Below are positions 1 to 6,878 of a stretch of DNA of 19,003 nucleotides, in pieces. The stretch is from Spirochaetaceae bacterium (GTDB lineage Bacteria; Spirochaetota; Spirochaetia; Treponematales; Breznakiellaceae), in contig JAITJK010000150.1 in NCBI GenBank assembly GCA_031278935.1, forward strand, positions 1-19,003. Direction: 5' to 3'. A model generated the notes under the pieces. That model was not told the DNA's origin, searched no databases, and saw only the letters and a program-made list of their open reading frames with translations. How positions within the stretch are numbered: the first letter of the stretch is position 1; each line of letters opens with the position of its first letter. The position numbers and the translations under genes were made by a program.

Positions 1-1816
1 GCAGAGAAAGGGGGTTCGAAACCTGAAAGACATAGGAAATCCAAGGGTTATCAATCCCTTGGCAGGGACCGAGGTTCTCACTCTCTCCGGCAGGAGTCGT
101 TGCTTTCTTGGCTGCCTCATTGATTTGCCCGGCTACAATGCCAAGACACCGGCGTAGCTTGCGTACCTCAGGATACATCTGGCTCACGCTGCTCTTCTTA
201 AAAGGACAGGTGGATAGCTTTTCGATCTTATAATAGGGAAGATAACACAGCCGCTTCAGCCACTGCATCTCCACGTAGATCCGCTTGGCGTAGGGCGAGG
301 ACGCAGATTCCACGGAGGTGTCTAAAAGGCGACAATACTCCTGTAGGCGGTTTAAGTATTCTTTCATGAAAGTCGACTCAAAATCCCGCCACTGCTCTAA
401 AATCTCTTCCATGAACTGACCGATAGGCTGATCCGCGACACCTTCGGAGGAAACAATCGTGCTGAAAGACACCGAGCGAAGCCCCGCAAGAAGCTCGTCC
501 AGAATACGCATTAAAATCACCACCTGGAGCAAGGGGTCTTCTGGGGCAATAAGTTCATACCCCTTGCCTAAGCCGAAAACGATGGCAAAATACGCGTAGA
601 GGTCCGGGTAATCATCGAGCTTGTTCCACCCGGCCTGGGGAAACAGGGATTCCAAGGTCCGTAAGCCTCGTTCCAAGGCCTTGCGCTCCGATTCCTCCTC
701 GGTCTGCCGGGCGGCAGCTTGCTGGGTCTCCCTTTTGGCCTTTTCCTGATCCTCTTCAGTCGCCCCTTGGCCGGCCTCTTCCGCAGCCGCCTGGGCCATA
801 TTGGGGGGTATGCGGTCTTCCTCCCGCACTCCGAGAAAGGCCATGATGCGGTTCTTCCGAGCGGAAAAGAACTGATCATAGGAAATCCAGCGGTCGGATA
901 CGAGCTTCAGAAACAGGGGGTATAAGAGGTACTGAATATCCTTGCGGACGATTTTATAAGCATCCAGAGCGTCCCGGATCAGTTTCTGGTACTTCTCTTT
1001 AGCTTCCATGGGGTTCTCTATGTATAAAAATTTATACAAGAGCTTATAGGCTTCGGTAATATGCTGCTCGAAGGAGAGTTTGTCCAGAATAAAGAGCGGC
1101 CGGTAGAGGTCCCGCACAATATCCGCACAGTCCACGATCCGCACCTGATGGGGGAAGCGCTGTACCCGGGCTATCACGCTGGCGATCCGTTCAATATTCC
1201 AATAGCGGATTGTATCCAGGATGGTGAAGGCAAACAAAGACATCCGCTTCATCTGCTCGTTTCGCTTCAGGTTGTTCCGGGGGAACATGGTCCGGGTAGA
1301 AATCACCACCAGTTCTATCTGTTTATAGTATTCGTTCAGCCGCTTGGTTACGAACACCGGGCTCACATAATCCGGGGCTTCCTTGAAGAAGCTAAAGGTT
1401 GCACGCAGCACCTGGCTCAGGGATTTTATGTCGAACTCCGCCTGGGCCGCGTAGCGGTCCATTTTGAGCCGTTCGCGATAGGTGGCTTTAACCGGCACTT
1501 GGGGATTATCCCCCGAGTCCAGGTCTTTCTGTCTCTTTTTTTTCTTTCGAGACGTATCCTGCGCCTCTGGGACCGCCCCTACAAGCCCCTCCGCCTCTTT
1601 TACGGCCCCAAGGGACGCATCCCTGGATGGTACCCCGGCAGCGCGCGTACGGGCTGCCTTGCGGGAAGCGCTTGCGGTGGCGGCTTTTTCCGTCCCCACG
1701 TCTCCCCCTAGGAGCTTGGCCATGCGTTTTGCCTCATCCGCATCCAGGGATCCTAAATTTCCCCGGACCCGATCTAATTCGCCAGGGGCGTATATTGCGT
1801 TATTTTCCTTTGCCAT
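1..1816 (-). CDS. Uncharacterised probable spirochaete protein, C-terminus cut by window edge
   Basis: An open frame runs from the ATG at 1814-1816 to the left edge without a stop: 605 codons visible, C-terminus missing. Reading starts MAKENNAIYAPGELDRV. Residues about 40-105 are a low-complexity Ala/Lys/Arg-rich linker containing the basic run RKKKKRQKD. The rest looks helical and rich in Tyr, Leu, Arg and Lys, for example YLLYPLFLKLVSDRW around residue 290. A Glu/Gln/Ala-rich, coiled-coil-like stretch follows near residues 345-375. I see no signal peptide, membrane segment or catalytic motif, so it is probably cytoplasmic. I do not recognise a function. It may belong to one of the spirochaete-restricted DUF families (DUF5312 is a vague recollection, untested). 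It lies 61 bp downstream of the DUF2804 gene and may be co-transcribed. No Shine-Dalgarno precedes the ATG; TATACT lies 6 nt before it. The frame stays open upstream, so the start is somewhat uncertain. Confidence 0.85.
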   Translation of the reverse strand, partial: MAKENNAIYAPGELDRVRGNLGSLDADEAKRMAKLLGGDVGTEKAATASASRKAARTRAAGVPSRDASLGAVKEAEGLVGAVPEAQDTSRKKKKRQKDLDSGDNPQVPVKATYRERLKMDRYAAQAEFDIKSLSQVLRATFSFFKEAPDYVSPVFVTKRLNEYYKQIELVVISTRTMFPRNNLKRNEQMKRMSLFAFTILDTIRYWNIERIASVIARVQRFPHQVRIVDCADIVRDLYRPLFILDKLSFEQHITEAYKLLYKFLYIENPMEAKEKYQKLIRDALDAYKIVRKDIQYLLYPLFLKLVSDRWISYDQFFSARKNRIMAFLGVREEDRIPPNMAQAAAEEAGQGATEEDQEKAKRETQQAAARQTEEESERKALERGLRTLESLFPQAGWNKLDDYPDLYAYFAIVFGLGKGYELIAPEDPLLQVVILMRILDELLAGLRSVSFSTIVSSEGVADQPIGQFMEEILEQWRDFESTFMKEYLNRLQEYCRLLDTSVESASSPYAKRIYVEMQWLKRLCYLPYYKIEKLSTCPFKKSSVSQMYPEVRKLRRCLGIVAGQINEAAKKATTPAGESENLGPCQGIDNPWISYVFQVSNPLSL

Positions 1817-1822
1817 AAGGTA

Positions 1823-1851
1823 AGTATACCACTTTTTTAGGGGTTTGAATA
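1823..1851 (-). promoter_or_regulatory. Possible promoter for the 1-1816 gene, -10 box next to the start codon
   Basis: Read on the minus strand, TATACT (1823-1828, 5 of 6 to the consensus -10) ends 6 nt before the ATG. A weak -35 (TATTCA, 1846-1851) lies 17 nt further upstream. If used, transcription would begin at about the start codon, giving a leaderless message. The weak -35 keeps confidence low, and the gene could instead be read through from the DUF2804 gene. Confidence 0.3.
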
Positions 1852-1877
1852 TGTACCTAAGTCCGGGGCATCGAGCC

Positions 1878-2927
1878 CTAGACCCGCAGGTACAGCTGCT
1901 CCCCTACGCCCCAGAGGTTCCGCACGGGGATTGCCGTGCCCTCCCGGTCTAGGATCGTGCCGTTATAATAGCCCAGGGGCGTCTTGAACTCTACCCGGGT
2001 GATAAGGAGGTTCAAACCGCTTTGGACAGGCTCTTGGGGCGTAAAAACGAGGTCCACCATGCCTTCCATGTCCTGAATGATCCAGGCCGCTTCATCCCCT
2101 TCTTGCATGGTAATGTACACCGGTGGCAGGTAGCTCAACGTACCGTCCACCCAAAGGACGTTTTCATTGTTTTTAAAGGTCTCTTTGGCCTGATTTTCCG
2201 CCAGGCTAAAACCAAAAGTACGCCCTTCCCGGTCAAAGCCAAAGGCCGTACCCCAGAGGCACTGCATTTGATACGGATAATACCCCTTAAAATCCCCAAA
2301 AAACCCCAGGGTTTTGGCCGGATCCAGGGAAATATGCCGACCACCGAAGACCATATCCCCTCTAACCGGCGCAAGGGTCTTATAGGCGTACATACAGCGC
2401 CGTTCAGTAAAGAGAAGGTTTACCCCCAAGGGCGTAACCTTGGTCCGGTCCACGTCGTATTCCACATGGGCGGTGAAAGACGGCCGCTCCCGGGTGGCTT
2501 CGATATCCAGGTCCACCTTGATGGTTCCGGCGTCCAGCCAGTCGTGGACGCGGAAGAAAAAACCGTAGGATCGACTGTCCACAGAGGAATTGGACAGGGT
2601 ACGGGGCATTCGCCAACCGCTTAGGGGCATGATTTTTCTGAAACGCAGCCGTTCTTGGGTTTGTTTATCGTAGAGAAAGACCTGGGCCCAGCGGTACCAT
2701 TTCACGTTACACAACAGGGCTTGCAGGTAAAAGCGGTCGTCCTGGATGATAAAGGACTCCCACTCTTTGATCCGGGCGTCTAAAATCCACCGAGGCAGAG
2801 GCCAGGCATAAGGTCGTTGTATGGCCATGAGGTCCACCTCGTCGAAGGCGTCGGTCCATGTACCTTGCAGGGGTTTCCCCCCTTCGATGGGGCTTGCCCG
2901 CTTGGGCTGTATTTCCCTGGTATACAT
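1878..2927 (-). CDS. DUF2804-type protein
   Basis: A 349-residue protein of unknown function. Its layout matches what I know of the DUF2804 family (about 330-350 residues). It has an N-terminal part with PLPRWILDARIKEWESF, a central LGFFGDFKGYYPYQMQCLWG segment, then GFDREGRTFGFSLAENQ and a later NVLWVDGTLSYLPP motif. The aromatic- and beta-rich pattern suggests a lipocalin- or lectin-like beta fold, but no catalytic residues can be assigned. There is no signal peptide or membrane helix. The start is well supported: GGAGGG lies 6 nt before the ATG, and a promoter-like pair lies about 35-65 nt upstream. It sits 236 bp downstream of metH with its own promoter, so it is probably a separate unit that may include the 1-1816 gene. 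The DUF2804 assignment is from memory of the family pattern, not a search. Confidence 0.85.
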   Translation of the reverse strand: MYTREIQPKRASPIEGGKPLQGTWTDAFDEVDLMAIQRPYAWPLPRWILDARIKEWESFIIQDDRFYLQALLCNVKWYRWAQVFLYDKQTQERLRFRKIMPLSGWRMPRTLSNSSVDSRSYGFFFRVHDWLDAGTIKVDLDIEATRERPSFTAHVEYDVDRTKVTPLGVNLLFTERRCMYAYKTLAPVRGDMVFGGRHISLDPAKTLGFFGDFKGYYPYQMQCLWGTAFGFDREGRTFGFSLAENQAKETFKNNENVLWVDGTLSYLPPVYITMQEGDEAAWIIQDMEGMVDLVFTPQEPVQSGLNLLITRVEFKTPLGYYNGTILDREGTAIPVRNLWGVGEQLYLRV

Positions 2928-2933
2928 ATACTT

Positions 2934-2939
2934 CCCTCC
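2934..2939 (-). promoter_or_regulatory. Ribosome binding site of the DUF2804 gene
   Basis: GGAGGG on the minus strand with 6 nt (AAGTAT) before the ATG at 2925-2927. It fixes the start at 2927. Confidence 0.75.
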
Positions 2940-2962
2940 CCCATAATACCCGATCCCTCGTT

Positions 2963-2991
2963 AATATACCACCATTTACCATGGAGGTGAA
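2963..2991 (-). promoter_or_regulatory. Promoter with overlapping inverted repeat, upstream of the DUF2804 gene
   Basis: On the minus strand TTCACC (2986-2991), a 17-nt spacer and TATATT (2963-2968) form a plausible sigma70 promoter (4/6 and 5/6 to consensus). The predicted transcript start is about 30 nt before the ATG. The spacer holds an 8-bp inverted repeat, ACCTCCAT and ATGGTGGT (2968-2975 and 2981-2988), with 5 nt between the arms and one mismatch. It is placed where a repressor would block RNA polymerase. Confidence 0.45.
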
Positions 2992-3051
2992 TTAGGGGGC
3001 CACGGGGTTATTGGATTTGGGTTATGTTAAGGCTGATTTCCATTAAATCTA

Positions 3052-3085
3052 CCCAGTCAGGGTACGATGAATATACCATACTGGG
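3052..3085. repeat. Intergenic hairpin downstream of metH
   Basis: CCCAGT (3052-3057) pairs with ACTGGG (3080-3085). An inner stem, GGTA (3061-3064) with TACC (3074-3077), is nested inside, separated by small internal loops. It lies in the 236-bp gap between metH and the DUF2804 gene. No T-run follows on either strand, so it is not a classical intrinsic terminator. It could still be a mRNA 3'-end structure. Confidence 0.35.
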
Positions 3086-3163
3086 AACACCACCGGGCTT
3101 GCGCTAAGTAAGGACGCCCCACGAGATATAGAGGAACGAAGGGACGTACACCTGCCTGTATCC

Positions 3164-6100
3164 CTACCCACGCAGATCCCCTACCCGTTTGCGGCAAGCG
3201 CGGGTGGACCAGTCGGCTAGTTGATCCTCCCCCAGGGGGCCAAGGCTGAAATATCTGGCCTCAGGGTGGGAGAGGTACATACCGCATATCGAGGCGGCAG
3301 GGATAAGCATAGCCGATTCGGTCAGAGTAAAGCCGCAGCGTTCCTGGGCCTGTAATAAATCGCAGACCAGCCGTTTGTCCTCATGATTCGGGCACATGGG
3401 ATACCCAAAAGCGGGCCGAATCCCCCGTAACGGCCCGTCAGCTGTGCCGCCACGCCATTCCACAAGAACCCGACGGTGCAACTCCTCTGCAAAAGCCTCG
3501 GCCAGGCTGTTGGCCAGGGTCCCGGCAAGCAGGTTTTCATAGGGGTCCTGGAGTTCCCGAAGCCCAAAGCCCGCGCTCAAGACAAAAAGTCCGATCCAGT
3601 CGAAGGCCCCCTCCCCCCGCAGTTCCATAGGAAGCACAAAATCCGCTATACAAGGGTTGCCGCTCCCTTCGGACCTACGCCCTTGGTTACGGAGAAAAGC
3701 AAACCGGGTGATTTCCCGCTCCGTGTCCTGGGGATCGTATACAAGAACATCGTCCCCCTGGGATAAGGCCGGAAACACCCCAAGTACGCCCCGCAGTTGC
3801 AAGACCCCTGCCGCAGCAAGGGACGATAGGCGTGCCTTGGCGTCTTGCAGGAACTCGTCGCGGGCCTCGCCGCTCATGGTCTGAACCCCGCCTGACCAGG
3901 AGCGCAGAAAGCCCTCCCAGTCCAGGTACGGCAGTACCCGGCTCATGGGGTACTCATCCCAGACGCGAATACCCCTGCGCTCCGGTTTCTCGGGCAGCGG
4001 CGACCAGGAAAGACGGACCCGGTTGGCCCGAGCCTCCTCAAGGGGGATGAGGCTGCGCCGGGCCTCGAGGCGTTCATGCCGGGCCACGGCTTCCCGGTAG
4101 GTTTCCTTGAGGGACGCAAGAAAGGCAGGACGTTCAGTTTCAGAAAACAAGGCCCGGACCGTCTCCGCCGCCCGGCTCGCATCGGGGACATACACCACCG
4201 GACCGGAATACTCTGGGGCAATCCGTAAGGCCGTGTGGACCAAACTGGCGGTGGCCCCACCGATGAGCAGGGGAATCCCTAGGCCTCGGCGCTCCAATTC
4301 CTGGGCAACCCGGATCATCTCGTCTAGGGAAGGGGTAATAAGCCCGGAAAGGCCGATGATCCCCACCCGCTCCTCCTCGGCGGTTTGGAGGATCCGTTCT
4401 GCGGGAACCATCACCCCCAGATCCAGAATCTCATAGCCGTTACAGCCCAGCACCACGGCGACAATATTTTTCCCAATGTCGTGGACGTCCCCCTTCACCG
4501 TGGCAAGGAGGATCCTCCCCCGAGACGAAACGTCGTCCGAGGGCGACTGGGCGCGCTTCTCCTCCTGCATAAAGGGCTCCAGTACCGCCACGGCCTTTTG
4601 CAGTACCCGAGCGCTGCGGATCACTTGGGGCAGGAACATACGGCCTGCGCCGAAGCGATCTCCCACCTCCTGCATTCCTTGCATCAGAGGACCTTCCAGC
4701 AGGTCCAAGGCCCGAGGGTAGCGCTCCCGCAGGGTCAGCACGTCCGCTTCAAGGGTGTCGTCTATACCGGTCAGCAGGGCCTCTAGGACCCGTTCTTCAG
4801 GATCGACGCTATTTACCAGGGAACCACCCGCTGTAGAGGCGTACTGGGGGGAATCCTTGGTTGCCGCTTCCCCTTGGTACGCCAGGGCGGCCCGCAACAG
4901 GACCTCCGCCCCATCGGGGCGGGTACAGAGGATCACCATCTCCGCCGCCTCCCGTAGCGATGGGTCCAGGTCCTCGTAGGGGATCATGGTTCCGGGATTC
5001 ACGATGGCCAAGGAAAGCCCTGCGTCCATAGCGTGCTTGAGCAAGACCGCGTGCATAGCCCTTCGCACGGGCTCGTTTCCCCGAAAACAGAAGGAGAGAT
5101 TGGCAATACCCCCGGAAACCTGGGCATAAGGGCAGTGAGCGCGGATCCACCCGCAAGCACGAATAAAGTCCAGGGCGTATCGGTCATGGTCGGGAATGCC
5201 CGTAGCAATGGTCAGGACCACGGCGTCGAAGATAATATCCTGGGGAGGAAAACCATCCTGTACCAAGAGGTCGTAGGAGCGCCGGGCCACGGCGATTTTA
5301 CGCTCATACGCTGCAGCCTGGCCCTCCTCATCAAAGAGCATGACCACCACTGCGGCCCCATACCGATGGGCCAGGCGGCTTTTGCGCAGGAATTCCCCCT
5401 CCCCGTCTTTAAGGCTTAGGGAGTTCACCAGGCCTTTGCCCTGAAGCAGTTTGAGTCCCGCCTCAAGGACTTCCCAACGCGAACTATCCAGCATGATAGG
5501 AGCGCGGGCAATGTCCGGGTCCGAAAGGGCGAGGCAGAGAAACTGGGTTAAGGCGGCTTTGGCATCGAGCAAGGGATCGTCCATGCTAACGGTAATGCCC
5601 TCGGCCCCTTGAGCAAGCATGGACCGGGCAATCCCCAGGGCCTTAGGGTAGGCTTCTTGCTGAATGCAGGCGAGAAACTGCCGGCTCCCAGACACATTGG
5701 TCCGTTCCCCGATTTTCACGAGCTTCCCCGGGACCGCTTCCACCGCCTCAAGGCCTGAGAACAGGGTTTTACCGGGGTGTTCCGGCACAACCCGGGGGGG
5801 ATAGCCTTGGGCCACCGCGGCAATGGCGGCGATATGCTCCGGGGTGGTCCCGCAGCAGCCCCCCAGGATGTTTACAAGTCCCTCCTGCATATAGCTTTCC
5901 AGGCACGCAGCCATAGAGGCCGGGGAGTCATCATAGGCGCCAAAGGCATTGGGCATCCCCGCATTGGGGTGGAGGCTGGTAAAACAGGGCGCGAAGGCGG
6001 CAAGCTCCTTGCTGTAGGCCTTGAGCCGGGACGCGCCAAAGGAACAGTTAAGCCCCAAGGACCAGGGCGCTCCGTGCAAGACCGAGACGCAGAAGGCGGC

Positions 6101-6775
6101 CAGGGTCTGCCCCGAAAGGAGCCTCCCTGCGGCATCGGAGATGGTGGCGGAGATCATCACCGGCAGAGCGCGGCCCCGTTCTTCCCAGAGCCGGGAGAGG
6201 GCGAACAGGGCGGCCTTGGCGTTCAGGGTATCGAAAATGGTTTCCAGCATGATAAGGTCCGCGCCGCCGTCCATAAGCCCCCGGACGTTATCGTAATAGG
6301 CCTCTTCCAATTCGTCCCAGGAGACGCCCCGTCTACCCGGATCCTGTATATCTGGGGAAAGGCTTGCGCTTTTCGCGGTAGGCCCTATGCTTCCCGCCAC
6401 AAACCGGGGTTTATCCGGGCTGCAAAAGGCATCTGCGGCCTTGCGGGCCAAAGACGCGGCGGCGAAACTGATCTCATAGGCAAGCGCTTCAAGGCCATAA
6501 TCTGCCAGGGAAACAGCGGTGGCATTGAAGCTACAGGTTTCGATAATATCCGCGCCGGCCTTGAGGTAGGCCCTATGAATGGAAGCAATCAGTTCTGGTT
6601 TAGTGAGACACAAAAGGTCGTTACACCCCGCAAGGCCGACGCCGTGGTGAGCAAAGCGGCTTCCCCGAAAATCCGCCTCCCCGAGGCCCTGGGATTGAAT
6701 CATGGACCCCATGGCACCGTCCAAGATAAGGATCCGCCGGGACGCTAGGTCCGTAAGCTGTTCCTGGGTATTCAT
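3164..6775 (-). CDS. metH: Cobalamin-dependent methionine synthase
   Basis: Transfers a methyl group from 5-methyltetrahydrofolate through methylcobalamin to homocysteine, giving methionine and tetrahydrofolate, in the cytoplasm. From the ATG at 6775 it is 1203 residues, close to E. coli MetH (1227), and all four modules are present. The homocysteine domain (to about 325) has the zinc-binding cysteines in GLNCSFGA (C244) and GGCCGTTPEH (C307, C308). The pterin domain begins at KIGERTNVSGS (about 354). The cap and cobalamin domains carry FLPQVIRSARV and KGDVHDIGKN, where H765 is the expected cobalt ligand. The C-terminal AdoMet reactivation domain has RPAFGYPMCPNHEDK. A GTG at 6793 would add six residues (VCYHAA). 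I prefer the ATG, though neither has a Shine-Dalgarno. A TTGTGT-N17-TACCAT promoter-like pair ends 6 nt before the ATG. No cobalamin riboswitch fits in the gap after ligA. Confidence 0.97.
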   Translation of the reverse strand: MNTQEQLTDLASRRILILDGAMGSMIQSQGLGEADFRGSRFAHHGVGLAGCNDLLCLTKPELIASIHRAYLKAGADIIETCSFNATAVSLADYGLEALAYEISFAAASLARKAADAFCSPDKPRFVAGSIGPTAKSASLSPDIQDPGRRGVSWDELEEAYYDNVRGLMDGGADLIMLETIFDTLNAKAALFALSRLWEERGRALPVMISATISDAAGRLLSGQTLAAFCVSVLHGAPWSLGLNCSFGASRLKAYSKELAAFAPCFTSLHPNAGMPNAFGAYDDSPASMAACLESYMQEGLVNILGGCCGTTPEHIAAIAAVAQGYPPRVVPEHPGKTLFSGLEAVEAVPGKLVKIGERTNVSGSRQFLACIQQEAYPKALGIARSMLAQGAEGITVSMDDPLLDAKAALTQFLCLALSDPDIARAPIMLDSSRWEVLEAGLKLLQGKGLVNSLSLKDGEGEFLRKSRLAHRYGAAVVVMLFDEEGQAAAYERKIAVARRSYDLLVQDGFPPQDIIFDAVVLTIATGIPDHDRYALDFIRACGWIRAHCPYAQVSGGIANLSFCFRGNEPVRRAMHAVLLKHAMDAGLSLAIVNPGTMIPYEDLDPSLREAAEMVILCTRPDGAEVLLRAALAYQGEAATKDSPQYASTAGGSLVNSVDPEERVLEALLTGIDDTLEADVLTLRERYPRALDLLEGPLMQGMQEVGDRFGAGRMFLPQVIRSARVLQKAVAVLEPFMQEEKRAQSPSDDVSSRGRILLATVKGDVHDIGKNIVAVVLGCNGYEILDLGVMVPAERILQTAEEERVGIIGLSGLITPSLDEMIRVAQELERRGLGIPLLIGGATASLVHTALRIAPEYSGPVVYVPDASRAAETVRALFSETERPAFLASLKETYREAVARHERLEARRSLIPLEEARANRVRLSWSPLPEKPERRGIRVWDEYPMSRVLPYLDWEGFLRSWSGGVQTMSGEARDEFLQDAKARLSSLAAAGVLQLRGVLGVFPALSQGDDVLVYDPQDTEREITRFAFLRNQGRRSEGSGNPCIADFVLPMELRGEGAFDWIGLFVLSAGFGLRELQDPYENLLAGTLANSLAEAFAEELHRRVLVEWRGGTADGPLRGIRPAFGYPMCPNHEDKRLVCDLLQAQERCGFTLTESAMLIPAASICGMYLSHPEARYFSLGPLGEDQLADWSTRACRKRVGDLRG

Positions 6776-6781
6776 GGCTGC

Positions 6782-6810
6782 ATGGTAACACACCTAGGAC
6801 CCGTACACAA
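6782..6810 (-). promoter_or_regulatory. Weak promoter-like element just before metH
   Basis: On the minus strand TTGTGT (6805-6810), a 17-nt spacer and TACCAT (6782-6787) precede the metH ATG by 6 nt. Matches to consensus are only 3/6 and 4/6, so this is suggestive at best. Its position resembles those seen before trmB, the vWA-like gene and the 1-1816 gene. Confidence 0.2.
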
Positions 6811-6832
6811 TGGGGATAAGGCCGGGCGAGTA

Positions 6833-6877
6833 CGGCGAAGCAATCCGGCGCGGTGGCTCAAGGGGATTGCTTTGTCG
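6833..6877. repeat. Long inverted repeat in the ligA-metH gap
   Basis: The arms are 6833-6846 and 6864-6877 around a 17-nt loop. The core AAGCAATCC / GGATTGCTT is a perfect 9-bp match. Read as plus-strand RNA the stem extends to 14 bp with two G-U pairs. In the minus-strand (metH-direction) RNA those two positions become A-C mismatches. It begins one base after the ligA stop codon. No T-run follows, so it is more likely a transcript-processing or attenuation structure, or a dispersed repeat unit, than a simple terminator. Confidence 0.5.
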
Positions 6878-6878
6878 C

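Noticed and set aside
568..879. 103-codon minus-strand open frame
   Set aside because: It lies in another frame within the longer minus-strand gene at 1-1816 and has an unnatural Arg/Pro-rich composition.
1061..1711. 216-codon plus-strand open frame in the left region
   Set aside because: It is antisense to the continuous minus-strand frame of the uncharacterised protein at 1-1816, whose translation stays in frame with natural composition.
3052..3085. Intrinsic terminator of metH
   Set aside because: The hairpin has short interrupted stems and no following T-run, so it is listed only as a repeat.
5777..6748. 323-codon open frame on the plus strand, opposite metH
   Set aside because: It is the antisense of a well-supported methionine synthase domain. 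Its Gly/Arg/Pro-rich composition is typical of a shadow frame in GC-rich DNA, and no motif is visible.
6776..6793. GTG start that would add six residues to metH
   Set aside because: There is no Shine-Dalgarno for it, and the residues VCYHAA are not part of the family; the ATG at 6775 is the simpler start.
6776..6878. Cobalamin riboswitch before metH
   Set aside because: The gap is about 100 nt, too short for a complete cobalamin riboswitch, and no B12-box-like sequence is seen.
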